From positions 165,414-229,413 of the forward strand of contig NZ_APVL01000009.1 in assembly GCF_000565285.1 (NCBI RefSeq): a stretch of 64,000 nt of DNA, in the 5' to 3' direction. Made by a program: the position numbers and the translations under genes. The stretch comes from Cytobacillus firmus DS1. GTDB taxonomy: Bacteria > Bacillota > Bacilli > Bacillales > Cytobacillaceae. Position 1 is the first letter of the stretch. Each line of letters begins with the position of its first letter. Shown one piece after another: positions 36,136-44,906 of this stretch. Below the pieces are notes generated by a model. It saw nothing but the letters and a program-made list of their open reading frames with translations. It did no database searches and was not told where the DNA came from.

Positions 36136-37584
36136 ATGGATATATACTCCGTGATGCTTACAGTATTTTTAGTATTAAATATTATCCTGGCTGTATTTGT
36201 TATCTTTCTCGAGCGGAGGGATGCAGGCGCTACATGGGCATGGCTCATGGTTTTGTTCTTTCTTCCTCTTCTTGGCTTTTTCATGTACCTCTTTTTTGGG
36301 CAGAATTTAACACGGAGAAAGATGTTCCAATGGGAAGACCGCAAAAAAATTGGAATTGATGAACTGCTGAACAACCAAATCAGAGGAATTAAGGAAAAGG
36401 ATTTCCATTTCCGTAATGAAATCATTGAAAAATACAAAGACCTTATCTACATGCATCTTGTAAACAATGATGCAGTATTGACCCAAGATAACGAGGTCAA
36501 AATTTTTACAGACGGGAAAGAAAAATTCAATTCGCTTATAGAGGATATAAAAAGTGCAACCGATCATATTCACCTGCAATATTATATCTTCAAGAGAGAC
36601 AATCTTGGGAAAAGCTTAATTACTCTCTTAACGGAAAAAGCCAGGGAAGGCGTTAAAGTCAGGCTTCTCTATGATGAACTCGGCTCAAGGAGCCTGCATA
36701 AAAGAGCATTTAAAGAGCTGATTGCTGCAGGAGGAGAAATTGAAGCTTTTTTCCCTTCGCGGCTGCATTTTATCAATTTAAGAATCAATTACCGGAACCA
36801 TCGGAAAATTGCCATCATTGACGGACGGATTGGGTATGTTGGCGGTTTCAATGTCGGGGATGAATATCTCGGGCTGAATCCAAAGTTCGGGTATTGGCGT
36901 GATACCCACCTAAGAATCAGAGGAAGTGCTGTCCATTCTCTGCAGACCCGCTTTATCCTGGACTGGAACCAGGCTTCCCACCGCCATGATATTTTCTATG
37001 CTCCTGAGTTTTTTCCGCTGTGCGAGTCTCAGGATAGCGTAGGGATGCAGATTGTTACCAGCGGTCCTGATTCCGAATGGGAACAAATTAAAAATGGTTA
37101 TATAAAAATGATTTCATCTGCACGTAAGTCCATTTATATCCAAACCCCATATTTCATTCCTGATGCAAGCCTCCTGGATGCCTTGAAAATAGCTGCATTG
37201 TCAGGTGTGGAAGTGAACATTATGATTCCGAATAAACCTGACCACATGTTTGTTTATTGGGCCACTTACTCCTATATTGGGGAAATGCTAAAAGTAAATG
37301 CAAATATCTATATATATGAAAATGGCTTCATACATGCAAAAACCCTGATTGTGGATGAAAAAGTAGCATCGGTAGGAACTGCGAATATAGACGTGAGAAG
37401 CTTCAGGCTCAATTTTGAGGTAAATGCTTTTATTTACGATCAGGATGTTTCAAAAGAACTGACTGAGAGCTTTAAGGAAGATGTCCAGCTTTCAGCAAAC
37501 CTGACTGCAGAAGATTACAGAAAAAGAGCCTTAAAAATAAAATTGAAAGAATCCATTTCAAGGCTGCTATCGCCAATACTATAA
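36136..37584 (+). CDS. cls: Cardiolipin synthase
   Basis: A phospholipase D-superfamily membrane enzyme that joins two phosphatidylglycerols into cardiolipin. Two N-terminal hydrophobic spans (about 5-24 and 34-53, with the conserved RRDAGATWAW between) anchor it. Two HKD motifs are complete: HRKIAIIDGRIGYVGGFN near 219 and HAKTLIVDEKVASVGTANID near 396. The length of 482 aa is standard. The ATG at 36136 follows GGAGAGGAC. Bacillus genomes carry several paralogues (clsA/ywnE, ywjE, ywiE); which one this equals is uncertain. Confidence 0.93.
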   Translation: MDIYSVMLTVFLVLNIILAVFVIFLERRDAGATWAWLMVLFFLPLLGFFMYLFFGQNLTRRKMFQWEDRKKIGIDELLNNQIRGIKEKDFHFRNEIIEKYKDLIYMHLVNNDAVLTQDNEVKIFTDGKEKFNSLIEDIKSATDHIHLQYYIFKRDNLGKSLITLLTEKAREGVKVRLLYDELGSRSLHKRAFKELIAAGGEIEAFFPSRLHFINLRINYRNHRKIAIIDGRIGYVGGFNVGDEYLGLNPKFGYWRDTHLRIRGSAVHSLQTRFILDWNQASHRHDIFYAPEFFPLCESQDSVGMQIVTSGPDSEWEQIKNGYIKMISSARKSIYIQTPYFIPDASLLDALKIAALSGVEVNIMIPNKPDHMFVYWATYSYIGEMLKVNANIYIYENGFIHAKTLIVDEKVASVGTANIDVRSFRLNFEVNAFIYDQDVSKELTESFKEDVQLSANLTAEDYRKRALKIKLKESISRLLSPIL

Positions 37585-37612
37585 AACGGGCTGAAAAAAT
37601 CAGCCCGTTTTC
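37583..37612 (+). terminator. Terminator of cls
   Basis: The stem AAAACGGGCTGA/TCAGCCCGTTTT with a 5-nt loop, starting in the cls stop codon. Confidence 0.88.
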
Positions 37613-37874
37613 TTTATCGCAGTCTAACGGGCAGTAAGACCCCCACTTCAAGACTCAGAAGAATCAAAGGAGGATAAGCGGGGGTCAAACTGCCCGTAAA
37701 GGCCCGATTGGTGAGATACAGTGAAACTTGCCGACGCGCATGCAGAGGCTTAGTTGAACCAATCGGGTTCGTAGTGTCGATTGATCGAAGCGCTAGCGGA
37801 GATCTTAGCGACACTAGAACGCGACTAACAATCAGTGGGGGATAAGGAAAACCCCCACTGATTGAAGTTTCACT
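37613..37874 (-). repeat. Hairpin-rich dispersed repeat, long copy
   Basis: A 262-bp element that, read on the minus strand, begins GTGAAACTTCAATCAGTGGG and ends CTTACTGCCCGTTAGACTGC, matching the copy at 18288-18432. About 120 extra bases (roughly 37705-37825) are present only here. They hold two nested hairpins: CCGATTGGT/ACCAATCGG (37704-37766) and AGTGTCG/CGACACT (37773-37815). It fills the space between the convergent cls and luxS genes and reaches the luxS stop codon. Confidence 0.88.
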
Positions 37875-38348
37875 TTATGCAAAAACCTGTTTCAAGTCAT
37901 CCTTTGATTGCTGCAGCCAGAATCTCATAAGACGCTTTGCCCCTTCAAGATCATGAAGCTTTGCCTGCCCGCATTGCTTCTCATTTGCCGCGGGGATTTC
38001 GGTAATTTCAACTGCATCTTCCATTGTAGCTTCCAGCAGATCAATTATTTCTTCAACTGACGGCTCCCCGCTTACGACTAAATAATAGCCGGTCTGGCAG
38101 CCCATCGGGGATATATCAATAATGTCAAAATGCTCATATTTCTCTGCATGAGTCCGGATATTAAACGCAAGCAGATGCTCAAGTGTGTGAATGACATCGG
38201 GTTTCATCGCCTGTTTATTTGGCTGGCAGAACCGGATATCAAACTTGTTCACTAATCCATCACTGCCCACTTTATGGACACCGCAGTGCCTCACGTATGG
38301 AGCTTTAACAGCATTATGATCCAGCTCGAAACTTTCTACTGAAGGCAT
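37875..38348 (-). CDS. luxS: S-ribosylhomocysteine lyase
   Basis: Cleaves S-ribosylhomocysteine to homocysteine and the AI-2 precursor DPD, as part of the recycling of SAM by-products. The iron site HXXEH is HTLEH at 54-58 with Cys of [10 protein letters not shown] as third ligand near 126. I chose the ATG at 38348, 157 aa, preceded by GGGGAGTG; three more codons are open. No regulatory RNA is evident upstream. Confidence 0.96.
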   Translation of the reverse strand: MPSVESFELDHNAVKAPYVRHCGVHKVGSDGLVNKFDIRFCQPNKQAMKPDVIHTLEHLLAFNIRTHAEKYEHFDIIDISPMGCQTGYYLVVSGEPSVEEIIDLLEATMEDAVEITEIPAANEKQCGQAKLHDLEGAKRLMRFWLQQSKDDLKQVFA

Positions 38349-38488
38349 ACAAAACACTCCCCTAAGGTTTTCCTTTTACTATAACATAATATCCGACTAA
38401 GTTCATCAAATTAATATGAAAATTATGACTTTTTCTTGATAATATGTTATTTTAAAAGAAATTATGTTTAACCGGGAAAGGTAATGCC

Positions 38489-38728
38489 ATGCTTAAAAAG
38501 ATACTAATTTCAATATTTCGTTTTTATCAAATTGTGATTTCCCCGCTCAAGCCTCCTACATGCCGGTTTTATCCCACGTGTTCCCATTATGGGCTTGAGT
38601 CAGTTAAGCGATTCGGCGCCTTCAAGGGCGGCTGGCTGACAATTAAACGGATCCTTAAATGTCATCCCCTTCATCCGGGCGGTGTCGATCTGGTCCCGGA
38701 GCAATGGCCCAAAAAGAATAAAAATTAA
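38489..38728 (+). CDS. yidD: Membrane protein insertion efficiency factor YidD (YtjA)
   Basis: A 79-aa protein of the YidD family, which aids insertion of membrane proteins with YidC. An N-terminal amphipathic helix ([15 protein letters not shown]) is followed by the family core [15 protein letters not shown] and the end [18 protein letters not shown] lies before the ATG. The stop codon overlaps that of the converging carbonic anhydrase gene. Confidence 0.93.
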   Translation: MLKKILISIFRFYQIVISPLKPPTCRFYPTCSHYGLESVKRFGAFKGGWLTIKRILKCHPLHPGGVDLVPEQWPKKNKN

Positions 38729-39288
38729 TCCTCGTAACCGTCCACTACAAGGTCAAGCTTGCCTGTGCCAGGATGAATAACAAGTCCATGCACAGGCACA
38801 TCTGCCGGCATCAGCGGATGCTTTTTCACCATATGTACGCTATGGGACACACTATCCTCTACATTTTCAAAACCTCTTAGCCAATCATCTGCAGCGATTC
38901 CTGAGTATGTCATCGTATCCAGTGCATCGTCGGTAATGCCTCTCTCCTTCATGCTGCTGACAACCGCATCAGCCTTCATTCCGCTCATACCGCAGTCATG
39001 ATGGCCAATAACAAACACTTCTTTCGCCTGCAGCTGATAAACAGCTATTAATATGCTTCTCATAATACTTCCAAATGGATGGGTTACTAAGGCTCCCGCG
39101 TTCTTAATGATTTTCACATCACCGTTTTTTACATTTAGTGCTTTTGGCAAAAGCTCCACTAAACGTGTGTCCATGCAAGTCAGAATTACCATTTTCTTAT
39201 TAGGGAATTTCGTTGTTTCAAACTCTTCGTACTTTTTTTCTTCAACAAATTGCTGGTTATGGTTTAAGATCTCTTCTAAAAGTTTCAA
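38725..39288 (-). CDS. ytiB: Beta-class carbonic anhydrase (YtiB)
   Basis: Interconverts CO2 and bicarbonate. Zinc ligands are visible: Cys38 and Asp40 in CMDTR, His96 and Cys99 in GHHDCGMSG. At 187 aa it is of the short plant-type subclass. I prefer TTG at 39288 with GGGAG 8 bases upstream; GTG at 39297 and a longer frame to 39366 are open. The stop overlaps yidD by 4 bp tail to tail, as neighbours do in B. subtilis (ytjA-ytiB). Confidence 0.9.
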   Translation of the reverse strand: MKLLEEILNHNQQFVEEKKYEEFETTKFPNKKMVILTCMDTRLVELLPKALNVKNGDVKIIKNAGALVTHPFGSIMRSILIAVYQLQAKEVFVIGHHDCGMSGMKADAVVSSMKERGITDDALDTMTYSGIAADDWLRGFENVEDSVSHSVHMVKKHPLMPADVPVHGLVIHPGTGKLDLVVDGYED

Positions 39289-39476
39289 TTGTTCCACTCC
39301 CTTTCTTTTTGTGAATACTTTGATTGTAAGAGCTATTCGCTCCCATACTTGACGAAAAAATGTCAATACTAATTAAGACCTTTCACTGGCCTCTATAATT
39401 ATGATACATAAAGTAGGTGCTCCAAACAAATTTTTTCCTTGCTTTTTATCTGGATATTTTGTAAGATTACTAAGGG

Positions 39477-39497
39477 AAATCGTAATGGTTACGTATT
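39477..39497. promoter_or_regulatory. Zur box 1
   Basis: AAATCGTAATGGTTACGTATT is close to the Bacillus Zur box AAATCGTAATNATTACGATTT (recalled). It lies about 85-105 bases upstream of the zinc-binding lipoprotein gene. Confidence 0.7.
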
Positions 39498-39540
39498 AAA
39501 GGTCATAATTATACATTATTTAAAATATGGTCTGCACTTT

Positions 39541-39561
39541 AAATCGTAATAGATACGCTTT
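39541..39561. promoter_or_regulatory. Zur box 2
   Basis: AAATCGTAATAGATACGCTTT is a second Zur-like site, just upstream of the ribosome-binding site (AAAGGAGG) of the zinc-binding lipoprotein gene, where binding would block transcription. Confidence 0.7.
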
Positions 39562-39580
39562 ATGAAAAGGAGGAAAAAAA

Positions 39581-40609
39581 ATGAAAAAGTCATTTTTGAT
39601 ATATATTCTAGGGCTAATCCTTGTTCTTTCTGGCTGTACAGGTGAAAAGAGAGAGGAGAGCAGCAGCGATAAAACTATGGTTTATACAACCGTTTATCCT
39701 CTACAATACTTTACAGAACAAATCGGAGGAGAAGCGATAGAAGTTGAAACCATCTACCCGCCGGGGTCGGATGAACACACCTTTGAACCTTCTCAAAAAG
39801 ATATGATGAAGCTGGCCGATTCAGATCTATTCATTTTTATAGGACTGGGTCTTGAGGGTTTTGTGGAAAAGGCAAAAGAAACATTGAAAAATGAGAATGT
39901 TAAAATGGTCGCCGCAGGAGAAAATATTGAGTTTGTCCACTCAGATGTAAATCATGATCCTGCACATGAAGATGTAGAACATGCTGACGAAACGGAGCAT
40001 GAAGATGAACATGCTGATGAAGCTGAGCATGAAGATGAACACGGAGCTGAATCATCTGAAGAGGACCATGATCATAACCATGGAGATATCGACCCCCATG
40101 TTTGGCTGGATCCTTTATACTCCAAGGAATTAGCTGAATCTATAAAAGATGCTTTAGTGGAACAGATGCCTGATCAGAAAGAGCAGTTTGAACAAAATTA
40201 TATGGAGCTTGCAAAGAAGCTTGATAATCTTCATTATGATTTTGAACAGACAGTTCAAAGTGCAAAGCATAAGGAATTCATCGTTTCACACGCAGCATAT
40301 GGCTATTGGGAAGAACGATATAGTCTGGATCAAATCAGTGTATCCGGTTTAAATTCTTCAAGCGAGCCTACTCAGAAAGAACTGCAGAAAATCATAGCAG
40401 AAGCAAAAGAACATGACTTAAAATATGTCTTTTTTGAACAGAATGTCAGCTCAAGACTGACTGAAATTCTGCAAAAAGAAATCGGCGCAGAACCGTTAAT
40501 GCTTCATAATTTATCGGTCCTTACAGAAGAAAATATAACAGAAAATCAAACATTTTTTACACTCATGGAAGATAATCTGGCTTCATTGAAAAAAGCGCTA
40601 AATGAATAA
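39581..40609 (+). CDS. Zinc-type ABC substrate-binding lipoprotein (ZnuA/AdcA-like)
   Basis: A cluster A-I metal-binding lipoprotein of 342 aa. The signal peptide (KKSFLIYILGLILVLSG) ends with lipobox LSGC. The metal-site histidines are in PPGSDEHTFEPSQ, DIDPHVWLDP and FIVSHAAYGYW. Between the first two is a loop of about 50 residues made of repeated EHEDEHADE-like units plus DHDHNHGD, the His/acid-rich loop typical of zinc transporters. Two Zur boxes upstream support zinc rather than manganese. No permease or ATPase gene is adjacent, so it must use a partner encoded elsewhere. AAAGGAGG precedes the ATG. Confidence 0.9.
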   Translation: MKKSFLIYILGLILVLSGCTGEKREESSSDKTMVYTTVYPLQYFTEQIGGEAIEVETIYPPGSDEHTFEPSQKDMMKLADSDLFIFIGLGLEGFVEKAKETLKNENVKMVAAGENIEFVHSDVNHDPAHEDVEHADETEHEDEHADEAEHEDEHGAESSEEDHDHNHGDIDPHVWLDPLYSKELAESIKDALVEQMPDQKEQFEQNYMELAKKLDNLHYDFEQTVQSAKHKEFIVSHAAYGYWEERYSLDQISVSGLNSSSEPTQKELQKIIAEAKEHDLKYVFFEQNVSSRLTEILQKEIGAEPLMLHNLSVLTEENITENQTFFTLMEDNLASLKKALNE

Positions 40610-40618
40610 GTTTTCACT

Positions 40619-40643
40619 AACCTCCCACATTGGGAGGTTTTTT
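40619..40643 (+). terminator. Terminator after the zinc lipoprotein gene
   Basis: The stem AACCTCCCA/TGGGAGGTT with a short loop and a T6 run. Confidence 0.9.
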
Positions 40644-40734
40644 CATTTCCTTAATATAGTTAATTCAGGAAAAGTTTACATAGTTATCTGTTTTTTGTAA
40701 AAACTATTTTCATTGAAGAAATTGAAGGGATGAA

Positions 40735-42102
40735 ATGGCAATGAGTGATTTATTGATTGCGAGGTCTTTATTTGGGACTACAATGGGCTTTCATATTATT
40801 TTTGCAACAATTGGAGTTGGCTTGCCGCTGATGATGCTGACAGCGGAACTTCTTTACCAGAAAACGAAGGATCATGATTACGTCATTATGGCAAAAAGGT
40901 GGACCAAGGCATTTGCAGTGCTGCTTGGAGTAGGAATTCCGACAGGAACCATAGCAGGGACTCAGCTTTCCCTTTTATGGCCTGGTTTTATGGAGGTTAT
41001 CGGCAAGGTGATGGCATTGCCATTCCAGATTGAAATCTACGCTTTCTTTATTGAAGCTTTATTTATGTCAATTTATGTGTATGCTGCCGAAAGAATTCCT
41101 CCATGGATGCGGATATCCAGCCTTGTACTGGTTGCCCTTGGCGCTTTCGCCTCTGCTGTTCTGATAACCAATGTTCACGCATTTGAAGGTACCCCTCAGG
41201 GCTTCAGGATTGTTGATGGGGAAATTGTTGATATCGATCCATGGGCAGCATTTTTTAACCCAAGCTTTATTGTTACAGCTGGCCATGTGGCACTGTCAGC
41301 ATATACAACAGGGGCATTTGTTGTAGCGTCAGTTGCTGCTTTTAAAATGCTGAGAACTCCATTCGGAACACGCGTATATAAATTTCATAAAAAAGCACTT
41401 ATGCTGAGTGTGATTGTCGGCGGAATTTTTTCTTTTCTAACGGCTATAAACGGGCATGAATCGGCTCAATACCTGCATGAATACCAGCCGGAAAAACTTG
41501 CAGCAGCAGAGGGATTGTTTGAAACACAATCCTATGCTCCCCTTGCGATCGGAGGATTTACAGACCGTGAAACACAGAGAGTTAAGTGGGGAATCGAAAT
41601 TCCATGGGCACTAAGCTTTTTGGCGGGCAACAGCTTTGACACCGTTGTAGTGGGTCTGAATGATTTTCCTGAAGAAGAGTGGCCTCCGCTTTTTGTTCAT
41701 ACTCTCTTTAATGCGATGGTCGGAATTGGTTCATTGCTCATATTATTATCTCTTATTGCTTTCGTATGGAATAAATTTCTGAAAAGAGACCATTTTCCGC
41801 GCTTCCTCATGTGGGCATTTGTTGCCTCTGGCCCGCTCGCAGTTCTTGGAATAGAATTCGGGTGGGTATTTGCCTGTACCGGCCGTCAGCCCTGGACCAT
41901 CTACCGGGTGCTGTCCACCGCTGATTCTGTTACGACAGCTGAGAATCTGGGGATTTTATTTATTCTTTTTGCCCTCGTGTATGCAGTGCTTGGAGTAGCA
42001 GTTGTGTTTGTTATGCTTTACTACTTTAAAAAGAATACCGTAATAGATGATATAAATAGAGCCGAACAGAGAAACGTTCCTCTATACGGATCAAATACAT
42101 GA
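40735..42102 (+). CDS. ythA: Cytochrome bd-type quinol oxidase subunit I (YthA)
   Basis: Subunit I (CydA family) of a membrane quinol oxidase that reduces oxygen to water; the B. subtilis homologue YthAB is a minor bd-like oxidase. About nine helices. The haem ligand His19 (FGTTMGFHIIFA) and the conserved GRQPWTIYRVL near residue 385 are visible. At 455 aa it has a short Q-loop, as in Gram-positive and cyanide-insensitive types. GAAGGGATG precedes the ATG at 40735; the ATG two codons later is possible. Followed by ythB after 13 bp. Confidence 0.93.
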   Translation: MAMSDLLIARSLFGTTMGFHIIFATIGVGLPLMMLTAELLYQKTKDHDYVIMAKRWTKAFAVLLGVGIPTGTIAGTQLSLLWPGFMEVIGKVMALPFQIEIYAFFIEALFMSIYVYAAERIPPWMRISSLVLVALGAFASAVLITNVHAFEGTPQGFRIVDGEIVDIDPWAAFFNPSFIVTAGHVALSAYTTGAFVVASVAAFKMLRTPFGTRVYKFHKKALMLSVIVGGIFSFLTAINGHESAQYLHEYQPEKLAAAEGLFETQSYAPLAIGGFTDRETQRVKWGIEIPWALSFLAGNSFDTVVVGLNDFPEEEWPPLFVHTLFNAMVGIGSLLILLSLIAFVWNKFLKRDHFPRFLMWAFVASGPLAVLGIEFGWVFACTGRQPWTIYRVLSTADSVTTAENLGILFILFALVYAVLGVAVVFVMLYYFKKNTVIDDINRAEQRNVPLYGSNT

Positions 42103-42115
42103 AGGAGTGAATCCA

Positions 42116-43165
42116 ATGGCGGAAGAATTACTGGCCATCACAGTGTTATGGGGATTCGTCTTTATATATGCGGTTATGGCGACGATGGATTTTGGCGCAG
42201 GCTTCTGGTCCATGATTTACTTTAATCGGCCCAAAATAAAGGCGACAAATGTAGCAAACCGCTATTTGTCTCCTACCTGGGAAGTGACAAACACCTTTAT
42301 CGTTGCAATTGTAGTGGCAGTTTATAGCCTTTTTCCGACTGCAGCCTACACACTGGGAACCGTACTTCTAATTCCAGGCAGCATCATATTGCTCCTGCTG
42401 GCGATCCGCAGTGCATTCCTGGTGTTTTCCAACATTGCTGAAGAATACAGGAAGCCGCTTACCTATATTTCAGGCCTATCCGGAATCCTTATCCCCGGAT
42501 TGCTGATCAGCGTTTTGCCCATCACCCATGGAGATTTTGTTGAATTTAGTGATGGCAGGCAATCTCTGGACCTGGCGCATCTTTTTACAAGCCCGAACGA
42601 ATATGCTTTTATCGGCTTTGCAATCAGCAGCACTTTGTTTTTGTCTTCCCTTCTCCTCGCGGACTACTCAAAAGCCTCGGAAGAGATGGAAGCTTACTCA
42701 GTATACCGCAGGGATGCAATCGTGCTTGGGCCAATTTCAATCATAATGGCATTTCTTATTATGTTTACTTTGAAAAGAGAAGCATTTTGGATTTATGAAA
42801 AGATGATAGATGATATGCCTTTGCTTTTGCTGTCTCTTGGATTGTTTCTAATAGGAGGGCTTGCTCTGTTCCTTCCATCCGTAAACAAAAAAGGAGTTAG
42901 GGGAATTCCCAGATTGGCGGTTATTGCCATAACCCTCCAATACCTTGCTGCCAGCTATGCATATGGAAAAGCTCATCTTCCCTATATCGTCTACCCTGAA
43001 GTGACTATTGCTTCTGCGTTTACTGATCCAAGCTCATTCCGGGCCATATTTGCCACCTATATCGCAGGATTCCTTATCCTTTTCCCCGGGTTCATATACT
43101 TTTGGAGCCTTTTCATGAACGACAAACGATATCTTCGGCAAAAACAAACCAAAGACCCGGCTTGA
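42116..43165 (+). CDS. ythB: Cytochrome bd-type quinol oxidase subunit II (YthB)
   Basis: Subunit II (CydB family), 349 aa with about nine hydrophobic helices, required for assembly and quinol oxidation with YthA. The N-terminal pattern WGFVFIYAVMATMDFGAGFW is typical (key residues D and G in MDFGAG). I chose the ATG at 42116, 7 bases after AAGGAG; a GTG at 42107 overlaps that site. No assembly ABC genes (cydCD) follow, as with other ythAB loci. No clear terminator follows. Confidence 0.92.
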   Translation: MAEELLAITVLWGFVFIYAVMATMDFGAGFWSMIYFNRPKIKATNVANRYLSPTWEVTNTFIVAIVVAVYSLFPTAAYTLGTVLLIPGSIILLLLAIRSAFLVFSNIAEEYRKPLTYISGLSGILIPGLLISVLPITHGDFVEFSDGRQSLDLAHLFTSPNEYAFIGFAISSTLFLSSLLLADYSKASEEMEAYSVYRRDAIVLGPISIIMAFLIMFTLKREAFWIYEKMIDDMPLLLLSLGLFLIGGLALFLPSVNKKGVRGIPRLAVIAITLQYLAASYAYGKAHLPYIVYPEVTIASAFTDPSSFRAIFATYIAGFLILFPGFIYFWSLFMNDKRYLRQKQTKDPA

Positions 43166-43284
43166 TCTTCCTGCAAATGCCATGACTGAACAAAAAAAGC
43201 ACTGCAGAAAATAAAGAAGTGACATGCTCCGGAAATTTATCAATTTCAATGTGGTCACAAATCTCTGTTAAGGGGTGTTTGAAA

Positions 43285-43437
43285 ATGGCACAAGACGTAC
43301 TATGTGAAGTTAATAACTGTGCTTTCTGGAAAAATGGAAACCGATGCAGCGCAGACCAGATATACGTAGTCAGCCATACTGGCAAAACGGCAGACGACAC
43401 CAAAGAAACAGACTGCAAAACGTTCGAACCGCATTAA
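43285..43437 (+). CDS. DUF1540 small cysteine-rich protein
   Basis: A 50-residue protein with four cysteines (VLCEVNNCAFW, NRCSADQI, TDCKTFE) in the DUF1540 arrangement, thought to bind a metal ion. Function unknown; relatives are common in spore-formers. The ATG at 43285 has TAAGGGG about 9 bases upstream. It lies 120 bp after ythB and might be read from the same transcript. Confidence 0.8.
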   Translation: MAQDVLCEVNNCAFWKNGNRCSADQIYVVSHTGKTADDTKETDCKTFEPH

Positions 43438-43488
43438 TGGTGACAGGCACCGCCCGAATTTTGTCAAATTCCGGCAATGCCATTAATG
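43437..43488. repeat. GGTGACAGGCACC-type imperfect inverted repeat
   Basis: Starting at the DUF1540 stop codon, TAATGG...CCATTA encloses CCGCCCGAATTT/AAATTCCGG, an imperfect palindrome of about 50 bp. The motif GGTGACAGGCACCGCCC recalls a short repeat common in Bacillus genomes; only a fragment-like second match (GCCAGGCACCC near 26003) is in the window. Confidence 0.5.
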
Positions 43489-43496
43489 CACACTGC

Positions 43497-43530
43497 AAAA
43501 GCGGTGCATGTGCTGCACCGCTTTTTTTTA
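43497..43530 (+). terminator. Terminator after the DUF1540 gene
   Basis: The stem AAGCGGTGCA/TGCACCGCTT with a 4-nt loop and a T9 run. Confidence 0.9.
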
Positions 43531-43600
43531 ATATAAATTAGTTTATTATTTTTTTTACCGGGAATGTATATAATAACAATAACTAATAGGAGTGATACAT

Positions 43601-43708
43601 ATGTTATCAACCGTTATTTTGCTTGGAGCTGCTTTTGCCGCTGCTGCTGGATTAAGCTCCTTTGCCATTAAAGAAGATTCATTTATTAAAGACGAAATTA
43701 CTCAATAA
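43601..43708 (+). CDS. 35-aa single-pass membrane peptide
   Basis: ATG at 43601 opens a 35-codon frame: hydrophobic TVILLGAAFAAAAGLSSFAI, then charged KEDSFIKDEITQ. AGGAGTG lies 7 bases upstream and terminators lie on both sides, so this is a well-delimited transcription unit. I do not recognise a named family; it could be a YtzL-like or other small membrane protein. Its size explains why gene finders may skip it. Confidence 0.7.
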   Translation: MLSTVILLGAAFAAAAGLSSFAIKEDSFIKDEITQ

Positions 43709-43718
43709 TTGATTATAG

Positions 43719-43747
43719 AAGGCGCTATGGATGCGCCTTATTTTTTT
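43719..43747 (+). terminator. Terminator after the 35-aa peptide gene
   Basis: The stem AAGGCGC/GCGCCTT with a 7-nt loop and a T8 run. Confidence 0.88.
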
Positions 43748-43758
43748 GCAATTAAACG

Positions 43759-43792
43759 AAAAGCCGCAGTTCTGCCAAAATAGAACTGCGGT
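43759..43792 (-). terminator. Terminator of the men operon
   Basis: A 10-bp stem CCGCAGTTCT/AGAACTGCGG with CTTTTCGTTT after it on the minus strand, 7 bases past the menC stop. Confidence 0.85.
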
Positions 43793-43798
43793 CTTATG

Positions 43799-44905
43799 CT
43801 ACAAGACAAAGCTTTCCTTTGAAATTGTAACTTCACTCAGTCTTTTCTCATTAATCTCATAACCAATCCCCGGTTTATCAGGAACCCTTATTATCCCGTT
43901 TTTAACGGTGACTTCAGGGAGAATAATATCTTCCTCCCAATACCTTTCTGACGCTGAAATATCACCGGGAATGGCAAAGCCCTCCAAAGAAGCCAGCGCA
44001 ATATTATGTGCACGGGAGATTCCGAACTCGAGCATACCTCCACACCAGACTGCGATCCCTTTATCCAGACAATAATCATGAATCTTCTTTGCTGTCCCTA
44101 AACCTCCAACCCTGCCAATCTTAATATTAATTACTTTACAGCTCCCCAGTTCGGCCGCTCTTCGGGCATCATTAAAGGTGACGATACTTTCATCAAGACA
44201 AATCGGTGTTTCCAATTCCTTCTGAAGCTTTGCATGATCAACAATATCATCATATTCAAGCGGCTGTTCAATCATCATAAGCCCGAAGTCATCAAGCCTT
44301 TTTAAATGATCTATATCATCCAATGAGTAAGCTGAATTCGCATCAGCCATGATTGGCAGATCTGGGTAAAAGCGGCGGATCTCTGAGATCAATTCATAAT
44401 CATTTTCGGGGCTGATCTTAATTTTGACCCTTTGATAGCCGCTTTCCAGATAGTTTTCAATTTGTCTTCTTACTTCTTCCTTTGTTTTGGCACCAACAAC
44501 CACACCGGATAGGATCTGTTCCCTCTTACCGCCTATAAATTTAGAAAGTGAAATATCTTCTTTTTTGGCAGCCAGGTCCCATAGGGACGTTTCCAGCGCT
44601 GCTTTCGACATTTGATTCCTTCTCAGAGCATCAAAAACACTTCCTGCATCAGAAGGATGCTTTATATCCGCATTACGCAAGATTGGGATAAGAAACTCCT
44701 TTAGCACATGATAGCTCGTCTCAACCGTTTCCTCTGTATACCAGGGGGAAGAAAAGGCGACTCCTTCCCCGTATCCCTTCCGTCCTTCTGTATCAATTAC
44801 TTCAACTATAATTCCCTCTCTGTCCTTAACAGTTCCTAAATGAGTGGAAAATGGCGTTTTTAGAGGCATCGCAATTTTATATAAAGTAACTGTTTTTATA
44901 TCCAT
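43799..44905 (-). CDS. menC: o-Succinylbenzoate synthase
   Basis: Enolase-superfamily dehydratase that converts SHCHC to o-succinylbenzoate in menaquinone synthesis. The acid/base lysine is in VKIKIS near residue 163, and metal ligands are Asp in MADANSAY, Glu in MMIEQPL and Asp in CLDESI; a second lysine lies in KVINIKIGRVGG. The length of 368 aa fits the Bacillus MenC/NSAR group, whose members may also racemise N-acylamino acids. Last gene of menFDHBEC; the start is 1 bp after the menE stop. Confidence 0.93.
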   Translation of the reverse strand: MDIKTVTLYKIAMPLKTPFSTHLGTVKDREGIIVEVIDTEGRKGYGEGVAFSSPWYTEETVETSYHVLKEFLIPILRNADIKHPSDAGSVFDALRRNQMSKAALETSLWDLAAKKEDISLSKFIGGKREQILSGVVVGAKTKEEVRRQIENYLESGYQRVKIKISPENDYELISEIRRFYPDLPIMADANSAYSLDDIDHLKRLDDFGLMMIEQPLEYDDIVDHAKLQKELETPICLDESIVTFNDARRAAELGSCKVINIKIGRVGGLGTAKKIHDYCLDKGIAVWCGGMLEFGISRAHNIALASLEGFAIPGDISASERYWEEDIILPEVTVKNGIIRVPDKPGIGYEINEKRLSEVTISKESFVL

Positions 44906-44906
44906 G

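Noticed and set aside
43344..43541. Rightward 65-codon frame overlapping the DUF1540 gene
   Set aside because: It reads through the inverted repeat and terminator and overlaps a gene with a recognised cysteine pattern.
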